From Myxococcales bacterium (GTDB taxonomy: Bacteria; Myxococcota_A; Polyangia; Polyangiales; Ga0077539), in assembly GCA_030652255.1 (NCBI GenBank), contig JAUSAZ010000169.1, forward strand, positions 59,377 to 123,376: 64,000 bases of DNA, in the 5' to 3' direction. Numbering within the stretch: the stretch's first letter is position 1; every line of letters begins with the position of its first letter. The notes below the pieces were generated by a model. That model did no database searches, had not been told where the DNA came from, and saw nothing but the letters and a program-made list of their open reading frames with translations. Below, in pieces: positions 54,920-64,000 of the stretch. The position numbers and the translations under genes were made by a program.

Positions 54920-56662
54920 ATGCGTGACCGACCCGACCCGACGGCGAGCGCGGCGTGGAGGGCCACCGTCGCCGCCGCGGCGCTGGGCCTGGGCGGCGGC
55001 TGCGCGGGGGACCTCGAGCTCAACGCGGCGGCCGTGGCGGACGACGCCGGCGTCACCTGCGCGGGCGCGGCGTGCGTGCGGGCCGGGCGGTGCCGGGCGG
55101 GGCAGGCGTCGGCGCAGTTCGGGTCGCAGACGGCGCTGCCCTCGGTGGTGGGCCCGTCGACCCGGCTGCCGATGACCGTGGTGTTCAACAACTGCAGCGG
55201 CATGTACTGGGACCGCGAGGGCTTCTCGCTGGTCCCGGTGGACCCCGAGGCCGGCGCCGCGTGGGGGGTGCGCCGCGTCCCGCTCCCGAGCGGCGTGTAC
55301 GACGGCAGCGAGGTCACCATCCGCTTCGAACTGGTCGCGCCGCTGGCCACGGGGCACTACCCCACCCGCTGGGCCATCTCGCGCGACCGCGTCGAGCTCC
55401 TCCAGGAGCACACGCCCCCGCAGGACGTGCGGGTGCTCGCCCCGGCGGACTGCGCCCTCGCGGGCCCGGCGGTGCGCTTCCGCTCGCAGGTGGCGCCGCC
55501 CGCCTTCGTGGGCGTGGGCGCCCCGGTGCGCGGCAGCGTGACCTTCTCCAACTGCTCTGCGGCGACGCTCACCCGGGCGGAGGGCTGGGGGCTCACCTCC
55601 CGCTCCGACCCCGGCGACACCTGGGGCGCCGCGCGCTTCGAGCTCCCGACGGACGTGCCCTACGGCGCGGAGTTCACCGTCGACCTCGACGCCGTCGCGC
55701 CGTCGCAGCCGGGGCGCTACGCCTGGTCGTGGCAGGTGACCCGCGGCGACGCCGCCGTCGGCGAGGCGTCCCCGCTGGTGCAGCCCGTGGTGCTGCGCCC
55801 GGCCGACTGCGGCAACGCCACCACCGCCGCGCGCTTCATCCGCCAGACGACGCCGCCCGACACGGTCGACCCGCACCAGGGCTTCAACGTCGAGGCCAGC
55901 TTCGGCAACTGCTCGTCGACCCCATGGGACGCGTCCTACCGGCTCGACACCGCCCTCCCCGGCGGCGCGCGCCCGTGGACCGCGGGGCCCGTCAGCCTCC
56001 CGCTGCCGGTCGGCCCCGGCTTCGCCATCGACGTGCCCTTTCGTGTGCAGGCGCCCGGCGCCCCCGGGCGCTACGGCTACCGCTTCGGCATCACCGGGCC
56101 GGGCGGCGCCCTCGACGAGGCCGCGCCGGGGTCCGAGGTCACCGTGCGGTGCATCCCGCAGTGCGGCGGCCACAACTGCGGCGGCGACGGCTGCGGGGGA
56201 TCGTGCGGCGGCTGCCCGGGGGGCTGGTCGTGCGACGGCGCCCACTGCCAGGCGCCCGACCGCCCGGTCTGCGGCGAGCTCCAGTGGTGGAACACCTACC
56301 TCACGTACGCGCACATCTCCTACGGCTGGTACGACACCGACCTCGGCGTCCGGGCCAACACCCGGGTGCAGCTCCGGCACACCTCGCGGCTCATCCGCAC
56401 CGGGGTGTACGCCTGGGGCTACATGCCGGAGTTCGTCGACCTCACGACGGGGCTGCGCTTCCGGCTGCTGCACCTCCGGCCGCAGCACCAGTGGGCGACG
56501 GACGTGGGCCGCGAATACCCGGCCGGGTATGTCGTCGGCCTCTCCGGCGGCGACACCCGGGACACCGGCCTCCCGCAGTACTCCACCGGGCAGCACCTGT
56601 GCGTGCAGACCCTCCAGCCCTACCGCGCGGTCTTCCCCGCCGGGACCGACGCGTGCCGATGA
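54920..56662 (+). CDS. Secreted protein with three NBR1-type Ig domains and degenerate M23-like C-terminus
   Basis: 580 residues from ATG 54920. Hydrophobic N-terminus ends LGLGGGCAGD, a lipobox candidate. Residues ~65-400 contain three repeats of ~110 residues with RF.SQ..P, a central NCS (NNCSGMYWD, SNCSAATL, GNCSSTPWD) and a closing APxxPGRYxxxW pattern, the NBR1-like Ig fold. A Cys/Gly-rich knot (CGGHNCGGDGCGGSCGG) follows. The C-terminal ~130 residues resemble an M23 fold (RLLHLRPQ, GYVVGLSGGD, STGQHLCVQ), but the HxH zinc pair reads HLC, so it is probably inactive. Its stop overlaps the next start (ATGA). Confidence 0.72.
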   Translation: MRDRPDPTASAAWRATVAAAALGLGGGCAGDLELNAAAVADDAGVTCAGAACVRAGRCRAGQASAQFGSQTALPSVVGPSTRLPMTVVFNNCSGMYWDREGFSLVPVDPEAGAAWGVRRVPLPSGVYDGSEVTIRFELVAPLATGHYPTRWAISRDRVELLQEHTPPQDVRVLAPADCALAGPAVRFRSQVAPPAFVGVGAPVRGSVTFSNCSAATLTRAEGWGLTSRSDPGDTWGAARFELPTDVPYGAEFTVDLDAVAPSQPGRYAWSWQVTRGDAAVGEASPLVQPVVLRPADCGNATTAARFIRQTTPPDTVDPHQGFNVEASFGNCSSTPWDASYRLDTALPGGARPWTAGPVSLPLPVGPGFAIDVPFRVQAPGAPGRYGYRFGITGPGGALDEAAPGSEVTVRCIPQCGGHNCGGDGCGGSCGGCPGGWSCDGAHCQAPDRPVCGELQWWNTYLTYAHISYGWYDTDLGVRANTRVQLRHTSRLIRTGVYAWGYMPEFVDLTTGLRFRLLHLRPQHQWATDVGREYPAGYVVGLSGGDTRDTGLPQYSTGQHLCVQTLQPYRAVFPAGTDACR

Positions 56663-57825
56663 CCCCGCGCGCGTTGACGCTCGCGGCCGCGCTCGCGGCG
56701 ACGGGCTGCGGCGGGGGCGACGGCCCGGTGCCGCTGCGCCTCGTCCTCGACGACCCCACCGACGCGCCCATGCGCGGCCTCAGCGCCGACGAGCAGGCGG
56801 GCTTCGATCGCGGCGACGCCCTCTTCGCGCGGCAGTACCTCCCCACGCAGGGCCTCGGTCCGGTGTTCGTGCGGGCCTCGTGCGCGAGCTGCCACGCGGG
56901 CGACGGGCGCGGCCCCGGCTTCGTCGAGCGGGCCATCGCCGTCGGCGCCGACGGGTACACCCCCGCGCCCGACCAGTCGGTGATGCCCTTCGGTCCGGTC
57001 GTCCGGCCGTACTTCGTCGCGCCCGCCACGCGCGGCGTCGAGGCGCCCGCGGAGGGCACGCCGGGTCTGCTGCGCTCGGTGCGGGTGGGGCCCGCGGTCT
57101 TCGGCCGCGGCTGGATCGAGGCCGTCGACGAGTCCGAGCCGGCGCGCATCGCCGCGGCCCAGAGCCTCGCGGGGCGGGTGCGCGGCCGGGTCCCGCGCCT
57201 CGCCGACGGGCGCCTCGGGCGCTTCGGGCTGAAGGCGCGCATCGCCACGCTGGAGGAGTTCGCCGCGGACGCGTTTCGCGGCGACATGGGCCTGACCTCG
57301 CCGCTCGCCCCGACGGAGGTCGCAAACGCCGACGGCCTCGCCGACGACCAGCGCCCGGGGATCGACCTCGACCAGGCGAGCGTGAGCGACGTCGGCGCGT
57401 ACCTCCGCGCCCTGGCGCTCCCCCGTCGTGAGGGCATCGACCCGCGCGGCCGGGCGCTCTTCGAGCGGGCCCGGTGCAGCGACTGCCACGTCCCGGCGCT
57501 GCGCACCCGCGCCGACGCCCGACCCGCGGTGCTCGCGTCCACCGAGGCCGAGATCTACTCCGACCTCCTGCTGCACGACATGGGCGCCGGCCTCGCCGAC
57601 GGCGCGGCGGAGGGCGCCGCGGGGCCGCGCGACTGGCGCACGGCGCCGCTCATCGGGCTGCGCTTCTTCCGCTCGATGCTGCACGACGGGCGCGCGCGCT
57701 CGCTGGAGGAGGCCGTGCGGATGCACCGGGGCGACGGGTCCGAGGCCAACGGGTCCGTCGACGCCTTCGAGGCGCTCCCGGCGGCCGACCGCGCCGCGCT
57801 CCTCGACTATGTGGGGCGGCTGTGA
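56659..57825 (+). CDS. DUF1111 dihaem oxidoreductase-like lipoprotein
   Basis: 388 residues from ATG 56659, in a 4-bp ATGA overlap with the previous stop. Lipoprotein signal (LTLAAALAATGCGGG). Two c-type haem motifs: CASCH (~75) and CSDCH (~274). The region GRFGLKARIATLEEFAADAF and the C-terminal SMLHDGRARSLEEAV match DUF1111, a MauG/peroxidase-related family. Family members often sit beside imelysin-type iron uptake genes, as here. It probably transfers electrons to metals or ligands in the periplasm. Confidence 0.88.
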   Translation: MTPRALTLAAALAATGCGGGDGPVPLRLVLDDPTDAPMRGLSADEQAGFDRGDALFARQYLPTQGLGPVFVRASCASCHAGDGRGPGFVERAIAVGADGYTPAPDQSVMPFGPVVRPYFVAPATRGVEAPAEGTPGLLRSVRVGPAVFGRGWIEAVDESEPARIAAAQSLAGRVRGRVPRLADGRLGRFGLKARIATLEEFAADAFRGDMGLTSPLAPTEVANADGLADDQRPGIDLDQASVSDVGAYLRALALPRREGIDPRGRALFERARCSDCHVPALRTRADARPAVLASTEAEIYSDLLLHDMGAGLADGAAEGAAGPRDWRTAPLIGLRFFRSMLHDGRARSLEEAVRMHRGDGSEANGSVDAFEALPAADRAALLDYVGRL

Positions 57826-58868
57826 GCGCCCGCCGCCGCCGACACGGCGCCGCGGGGATGGCGCTCGCGGCGCTGCTGGCCTCCTGCGGCGACCCGGCGC
57901 CGGTCGACCCGCGGAGCGCCGCGCTCGCCGCGGTGAAGTCCGCGCTCACCGCCGACCTCGCCGCGCTGGTGACCGCCGCGCGCGCCGTCCAGGCCACCGC
58001 CCCGGCGCCCGACGCCGACGGCTGGGACGCCGCCCGCGACCCCGCGGCGGTCGCGGCGCAGCGGGCCCGGTGGCGCGAGGCGCGGGCGGCCTACGAGCGC
58101 ATCGAGGGCGCGCTGGCGGTGCTGTTTCCGAGCCTCGACTACTCCACGGACGAGCGCTACGACGGCCAACTCGTGGAGATCGTGGCGCGCCGCGACGACG
58201 ACCTCTTCGACGGCGAAGGGGTCACCGGGATGCACGCCATCGAGCGCATCCTCTGGGCCGACGCGCACCCGCCGCGGGTGGTGGAGTTCGAGCGGGCGCT
58301 GCCCGGGTATGTGCCGGCGGCCTTCCCCGCGACGGCCGCGCAGGCGGCGGCGTATCGCGACGGGCTCTGCGCCCGGCTGGTGCGCGACGTCGAGCAGATG
58401 CAGCGGGAGTTCGCCCCCCTGGCGCTCGACTCCGCGGCGGCCTTCCGCGGGGTCATCGGGTCGATGCAGGAGCAGGCCGAGAAGGTCGAGAGCGCGGCCA
58501 GCGCCGAGGAGGAGTCGCGCTACGCCCAGGCGACCCTCTTCGACCTGCGCAACAACCTCGCGGGCGCGCAGGCGGCGTGGGGGGCCTTTCGTCCGTGGGT
58601 GCGCTCGCGCGGCGGGGCGGCGCTGGCCGAGGCCATCGACGCGCGCTTCGCGGCGCTGGCGGGGCGCTACGCGGCGATCCCGGGCGACGCCATCCCGCCG
58701 GTGCCCGAGGGGTGGAACCCCGACGCGCCCACGGACGAGCAGCTGCGCTCGCCCTTCGGACAGCTGCGGGCCTTCGTGCTGGCCGAGAGCGACCCCGCGC
58801 ACGACGGCGGGCTCGTGTCCGAGATGAACCGCGCCGCCGACCTGCTCGACATCCCGAGGCTGCCGTGA
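57822..58868 (+). CDS. Imelysin / EfeO-like periplasmic metal-uptake lipoprotein
   Basis: 348 residues from GTG 57822, GTGA overlap with the DUF1111 stop. Signal ends LLASCGD (lipobox). The peptidase-M75-like domain has the key GMHAIERILW motif (HxxE, ~137), RYDGQLVEIVARRD before it and LFDLRNNLAGAQAAWGAF towards the end. EfeO and imelysin proteins bind iron outside the inner membrane and hand it to an uptake system. No EfeU permease is in the window. Confidence 0.88.
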   Translation: MSARRRRHGAAGMALAALLASCGDPAPVDPRSAALAAVKSALTADLAALVTAARAVQATAPAPDADGWDAARDPAAVAAQRARWREARAAYERIEGALAVLFPSLDYSTDERYDGQLVEIVARRDDDLFDGEGVTGMHAIERILWADAHPPRVVEFERALPGYVPAAFPATAAQAAAYRDGLCARLVRDVEQMQREFAPLALDSAAAFRGVIGSMQEQAEKVESAASAEEESRYAQATLFDLRNNLAGAQAAWGAFRPWVRSRGGAALAEAIDARFAALAGRYAAIPGDAIPPVPEGWNPDAPTDEQLRSPFGQLRAFVLAESDPAHDGGLVSEMNRAADLLDIPRLP

Positions 58869-59401
58869 CCCGCCGCGCGGCCATCGCGCTGGCCCTGGCG
58901 CTGGGGTGCGGCGGCGGCGACGACCCGATCGAGCCCGGTGGCTTCATCGCGCTCACGGACGACTTCCGCGACTTCCGCGCCTGGCCGCGGCGCGCGGTCG
59001 GCGAGGGCGAGCTGGGCGAGCACCCCGAGGGCCCGCGCTACGTGTACGCCAACCAGGCGCCGCCCCCGGCGGGGGAGCCGTACCCCGTGGGCACCATCCT
59101 CGTGCACGCGATCGAGCAGACCGACGACCCGATGACCTGGGAGCTCTTCGCGATGGCCAAGCGCGGCAGCGGGTACAACGCCGCCGGGGCGGTCGGGTGG
59201 GAGTTCTTCCACCTGGAGTTCAGCGTCCGGGGCGTGCCGGTGATCGCCTCGCGGGGGCTCAACCCGACGGTGCTGCGCACCTACGCGGGCGTCGGGCCGA
59301 TCACCCAGGGCTCCGGCTGCAACCGCTGCCACGCCGCGCCCGACGCCGCGCTCCACGACTCCATCCTGTCGCCGCTGCACCGGCCCGGCGCCGCCCGCTG
59401 A
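58865..59401 (+). CDS. P460-like monohaem lipoprotein
   Basis: 178 residues from GTG 58865 (GTGA overlap). Lipoprotein signal ends ALALGCGGG. The body has ELFAMAKRGSGYNAAGAVGW and EFFHLEFSVRG, which resemble the cytochrome P460 beta fold, followed by one C-terminal haem motif CNRCHAAPDAA. Last gene of the chain. It probably supports redox handling of the metal or substrate bound by the upstream proteins. P460 assignment is by pattern only. Confidence 0.65.
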   Translation: MTRRAAIALALALGCGGGDDPIEPGGFIALTDDFRDFRAWPRRAVGEGELGEHPEGPRYVYANQAPPPAGEPYPVGTILVHAIEQTDDPMTWELFAMAKRGSGYNAAGAVGWEFFHLEFSVRGVPVIASRGLNPTVLRTYAGVGPITQGSGCNRCHAAPDAALHDSILSPLHRPGAAR

Positions 59402-59443
59402 GCGGGGGCCCGGCACCCCGCGCAAGCCATCAACGGCGCGGGC

Positions 59444-60088
59444 TCACGCGGAGCGCGCGACGCGCACGAAGGCGGCGACGACAGCGGGGTCGAGCTGGGT
59501 CCCGGCGGCGCGCTCGATGGTCGTCAGCGCGGCGTCGTGGGGCATGCCCTCGCGGTACGGCCGGTCGCTGGTCATGGCATCGAAGGCGTCGCAGACCGAG
59601 AGCAGGCGCGCGCCGAGCGGGATCGCCTCGCCCGCCAGCCGGCAGGGGTACCCGTGGCCGTCCCAGCGCTCGTGGTGGTACCGCACCAGGTCGGCGACCC
59701 CGCGCAGCGGCTCGACGGTGTTCACCAGCGCGAAGCCGTTCTCGGCGTGGGCGTTGACCTGGACCCGCTCACCCTCGTCGAGGCTGCCGGGCTTGCGGAG
59801 CAGCGCGTCGGGGACGCCCAGCTTGCCGATGTCGTGGAGGAGCGCCCCGCGACGGAGGGACCAGCGCTCGTGGGTCGACATCCCGCACTCCCCGGCGAGC
59901 AGCACCACCCAGTGGGCGACCCGCAGGGAGTGCTGCGCGGTCGCCTCGTCGCGCAGCGCGAGGGAGCGCCAGAGGCCCATGGTGACCGTGTCGGTGCCCG
60001 CGGCGCCGGGCGGGGGGTCGGCCGCCGGGCCCTGCGTGGGAAACTCGCTCTGGGCCCCCAGGAACGAGGGCACGATTCGGTGGTTCAT
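59444..60088 (-). CDS. HD-GYP domain protein
   Basis: 214 residues from ATG 60088; the open frame upstream runs through the regulator gene and is rejected. Motifs: ATAQHSLRVAHWVVLLAGE, HDIGKLGVPD (~84), NAHAENGFALV, RYHHERWDGHGYP (~135) and SVCDAFDAMTSDRPYR. All metal ligands of the HD-GYP family are present, so it is probably a cyclic-di-GMP phosphodiesterase. There is no receiver domain on this protein; a two-component pair is encoded just upstream on the same strand, 218 bp away. Confidence 0.9.
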   Translation of the reverse strand: MNHRIVPSFLGAQSEFPTQGPAADPPPGAAGTDTVTMGLWRSLALRDEATAQHSLRVAHWVVLLAGECGMSTHERWSLRRGALLHDIGKLGVPDALLRKPGSLDEGERVQVNAHAENGFALVNTVEPLRGVADLVRYHHERWDGHGYPCRLAGEAIPLGARLLSVCDAFDAMTSDRPYREGMPHDAALTTIERAAGTQLDPAVVAAFVRVARSA

Positions 60089-60306
60089 GGTGTTGGGGGT
60101 GGTGGAGGGGTTCAGGGGTGGAGGGGCGGAACAGATGGGCGCCGACCGCTCTGATGAAGGGGTGACCTCCTGCGGGGTGTTCCGGGGTGCATCTTCCTCC
60201 CAACGGTCGATTCCGTCAGAGCAACAGGTGTCAGATTCCTGAATGCGCCGATCGTCCCGCCGGGGCCGTCCGTCGACCGCCGCCGCCCGACGCCCGATGC
60301 CCTCTC

Positions 60307-61640
<1,334 letters not shown>

Positions 61641-61644
<4 letters not shown>

Positions 61645-62918
61645 GACGGCCGCTCCGGCCCGGTGCCGAGGCTCAGCCGCGCGCGCGTCCCGCGCCCCGG
61701 GGCGCTCTCGAAGACCAGCGAGCCGCCGTGCTCCGCGGCCACCCGCCGGGCCAAGCGCACACCGAGGCCGGTGCCCCCGGAGCGCGTCGTGAAGAAGGCC
61801 TCGCCCGCGCGCGCCGCCACCGCCTCGCTCATCCCCGCGCCTGTGTCGTCGACGGTCACCACCACGCTGCCTGCCTCGCTCGCCCAGGAGACTCGCACCG
61901 ATGCGCCCCGGGGGGACGCCTCGAGCGCGTTGAGCACCAGGTTGAGCACGGCCTCCTTCATGCGGCGCGGGTCGACCTCCGCCACGAGGGCGTCGCCCGC
62001 CAGCTCGAGGTTCACCCCCGCGCGGGCAGCCCGGTGCCCGAGGAGGTCGCCGAAGGACCGCAGGGTCTCGCCGACGTCGACGGCCTCGCGGGCGAGCGCG
62101 CCCAGCGGCCGCGAGAAGGACAGGTAGTCGCGCAGGATGCCTTCGATGCGCGCGACCTCGCCGCTCATCACCGCCAGCTTCTGCCGATCGGCGGGGCGCT
62201 CGGCCTGCTCGGCCAGCAGGTCGGAGAGGCCCTTGATGGCCGTGAGGGGGTTCTTGATCTCGTGGGCCACCTGCGCGCCCATCGACTCCATCGCTGCGTG
62301 CCGGGCCTCCGCGGCGGCGAGGAGCTCCTCCCCGGCGCCCGCGAGCGCGTCGCCCGCGTGGGCGTAGGCGTCCGAGAGGCTCGACACGCCCACCCAGAGC
62401 AGCGCCAGCGCCGTGAGCGCCGCCACCAGGGACATCGCCCGCGCCGTCGGCGCCGCCAGCGGGGGGAAGGGCACCCCGGAGGGGACGAGCCAGAGCCCCG
62501 CGAGCACGGCCACCAGCGCGGCGAGCAGCGCCCGCCCGGCGGCGCCCCGACCGAAGGCCGCGAAGCCCACCACCGTCGGCGCGAAGAGCACCGGGAGCAT
62601 CGGGCTCGTCACGCCGCCGGTCCCGAGGGCGCCCATGGAGATGCCCGCCAGCGTGGCCAGGAGCGAGGCCAGGAAGCCCCGCTCGGAGACCAGCGCGCTG
62701 CGCCCGCGCCACGCCTCCCACCCGAAGAAGGTGAGCACCAGGGTGAAGCCGCCGAGCACCGCCGCCACCTGGCCCCGCGGCACGTCGCTCGACGCCAGCA
62801 GCGCCGATTGCACCAGCAGCGCGGGCGCGACCACCCACGGCCGCCGCCGCAGGAAGACCGTCGCCACCGCGCGGAGCTGCGCGCGCCGGAGCTGCACCGA
62901 AGAACCCTCGCGCTCCAT
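61641..62918 (-). CDS. Membrane sensor histidine kinase
   Basis: 425 residues. About six N-terminal hydrophobic helices (~30-180, for example LPVLFAPTVVGFAAFGRG), a short coiled region, the HisKA box with the phosphorylated His in QVAHEIKNPLTAIKG (~218), and HATPase motifs N (NLVLNALEASPRG), G1 (VDDTGAGM) and G2 (GGTGLGVRLARRV). No PAS or periplasmic sensor domain is seen, so the signal is probably sensed in the membrane. The pair with the NtrC-type regulator is a two-component system. Confidence 0.93.
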
Positions 62919-63002
62919 CGCGGGAATCTATCGCAAGCCGCAGGCCGCGAGGGCGGCGCTCGCAGCGGCGCGCCCGAGCTGTCCAGCGATCCGTCAGGCA
63001 GC

Positions 63003-63018
63003 GTACGGAGGGCCGTAC
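63003..63018. promoter_or_regulatory. Palindrome in divergent promoter region
   Basis: Arms gtacgg and ccgtac around aggg, in the 203 bp between the divergently transcribed kinase gene and the membrane protein gene. Possible binding site for a dimeric regulator; nothing more can be said. Confidence 0.35.
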
Positions 63019-63121
63019 ACAGCTCCGTCGCGGGCCGCGTGATCCGCCGCGATCACGGCTGCCACGGGGCGCTGGCACATGCCGTGTACAAGGCGCCGGG
63101 CATCCCCACGGAGGCTTCGCC

Positions 63122-63745
63122 ATGTCCACCACGGTTCTCCCGCAGTCCACCCCCTCGTCCGACGACCGCCGCATCTGGACGGCCCTCGCGCTCTGGATCG
63201 CCGCCGCGCTCGTGCTCGCCGCCTCCGGCGTGGTGGCGTCGCTGCCGCGCCCCTTCGTCCCGCTGCTCATCTGGAGCCCGGTGCTCGTCTCCGTCTGGAC
63301 CTACCGACGCAGCCCCGCGCTCCGCGCCTTCGTGGCCGCCCTCGACCTTCGCGTGCCGGTGCTCTTCCACGTGGTGCGGGTGTTCTTCGGCGCGGCCTTC
63401 CTGGTCGAGATGGCGGCCGGTCGGTTGCCCGCCTCCTTCGCCCGCCTCGCGGGCCCCGGTGACATCGCCGCCGGGGTGCTCGCGGTGCCCGCGGCCCTGC
63501 TCGCGACGCGCTCCGATCGCACCTCGCGCGCCCTCGTGCTCGGCTGGAACACCCTCGGCCTCGCGGACATCCTCGCGGTCTTCCTCATGGCGCAGCGGAT
63601 GCTCTTCATCGACGGCGACCCGCGCTTCTTCCAGACCTTCCAGCGATTGCCCTACGCCGCGCTCCCGGTGCTGGTCGTCCCGCTGGTGCTCATCACCCAC
63701 CTCGTCGTCTTCGTGCGGCTGCGCGCCCGCGCCCTGACGGGTTGA
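63122..63745 (+). CDS. Polytopic membrane protein
   Basis: 207 residues from ATG 63122 with ggagg upstream. About six hydrophobic helices, for example IWTALALWIAAALVLAASGV, PLLIWSPVLVSVWTY, VVRVFFGAAFLVEMA, GVLAVPAALLATR and ALPVLVVPLVLITHLVVFV, with short loops. No catalytic motif was seen and no family was recognised. Divergent from the two-component system. Confidence 0.75.
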   Translation: MSTTVLPQSTPSSDDRRIWTALALWIAAALVLAASGVVASLPRPFVPLLIWSPVLVSVWTYRRSPALRAFVAALDLRVPVLFHVVRVFFGAAFLVEMAAGRLPASFARLAGPGDIAAGVLAVPAALLATRSDRTSRALVLGWNTLGLADILAVFLMAQRMLFIDGDPRFFQTFQRLPYAALPVLVVPLVLITHLVVFVRLRARALTG

Positions 63746-63880
63746 CGTGCGCTGCGGTCGTGGGCCCCCTATCCCGCGCTGCCGCGCTGCCCTTTCCCCC
63801 ACCGGATGGTGCTCATCGTTGCCCTCTTCGTGGGCGAACCGCTTGCAGGCTGCGGCTCCGGGCTACCCGCACAACTTCAC

Positions 63881-64000
63881 GCGCCCGGCTGCCGCGGGTT
63901 GAAACCCACGGCAGCCAAGGTGAAGGCCGCAAGCGGCCTGTCCGATGTCCAGGCACAGTGACCAGCCCGCCGCGGGCTTTCCCTTGGCTGCCGTGGGTTT
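63881..64000. repeat. Family A inverted-repeat element, copy 2 (cut by window edge)
   Basis: Starts gcgcccggctgccgcgggtt and aligns over 120 bp with the reverse complement of copy 1 (14353-14496), about 90% identical. The left terminal repeat is 36 bp, one A shorter than in copy 1. The right terminal repeat is cut after 15 bases (from 63986). The stretch 63746-63880 before it shows no gene. Confidence 0.88.

Noticed and set aside
60190..60245. A possible sigma-54 promoter (gacacctgttgct on the minus strand) before the HD-GYP gene
   Set aside because: The GG and GC elements are not at the required 10-bp spacing, and the first element lacks GG.

Overview
The window is about 70% GC and almost fully coding. 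It looks like a chromosome segment of a myxobacterium (phylum Myxococcota). Three things point there: two proteins ending in a MYXO-CTERM-type sorting signal (Gly-Gly-Cys-x-Cys, one hydrophobic helix, Arg cluster), many secreted lipoproteins with Asp/Ala-rich linkers and Cys-rich modules, and a MopE-type metal-binding motif. The Asp/Ala linker style suggests Polyangia (Sandaracinaceae-like), but that narrower placement is inference.

Layout. (a) 1-8606: a type VI secretion (T6SS) vgrG island. A VgrG cut by the window edge is followed, all on the + strand, by a DUF2169-pentapeptide fusion, a second pentapeptide protein, a DUF3540 protein, a DUF4150 PAAR-like tip and an unusual SPFH-like protein. 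(b) 8.7-31.3 kb: housekeeping genes (TIGR03960/DUF2344 radical SAM fusion, prs, NAD-type isocitrate dehydrogenase, queE) mixed with secreted proteins: two M23 peptidases, a MopE-like lipoprotein, a VWA lipoprotein, a MYXO-CTERM protein, a prohibitin-like SPFH protein and an amine oxidase. A TetR-glycosyltransferase operon with a clear palindromic operator also lies here. (c) 31.4-42.1 kb: a tandem pair of PilT-like ATPases, an acyltransferase, PhoD, a CAP protein, a small cytochrome c, YceI, HtpX, an alpha/beta hydrolase and a pirin. (d) 42.2-51.1 kb, minus strand: DUF4175, MoxR, DUF58 and BatA-like genes in operon order, preceded by an exported PEP/pyruvate-dikinase-like lipoprotein. (e) 51.7-59.4 kb: a WS/DGAT acyltransferase, then a + strand run of an RCC1 propeller lipoprotein, an NBR1-type Ig protein, a DUF1111 dihaem protein, an imelysin/EfeO-like protein and a P460-like haem protein; the last four are chained by 4-bp stop/start overlaps and look like a metal (probably iron) handling operon. 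(f) 59.4-63.7 kb: an HD-GYP protein, an NtrC-type regulator with its membrane histidine kinase, and a membrane protein.

Between genes lie three unrelated families of long inverted-repeat elements. Family A (144 bp, perfect 37-bp terminal inverted repeats) has copies at 14353 and 63881 in opposite orientation. Family B has copies at 27749 and 51278 with arms built on a repeated 9-mer. A third element at 44116 has 79-bp arms and sits inside the moxR-type operon. No rRNA, tRNA, CRISPR array, transposase or phage integrase was recognised.
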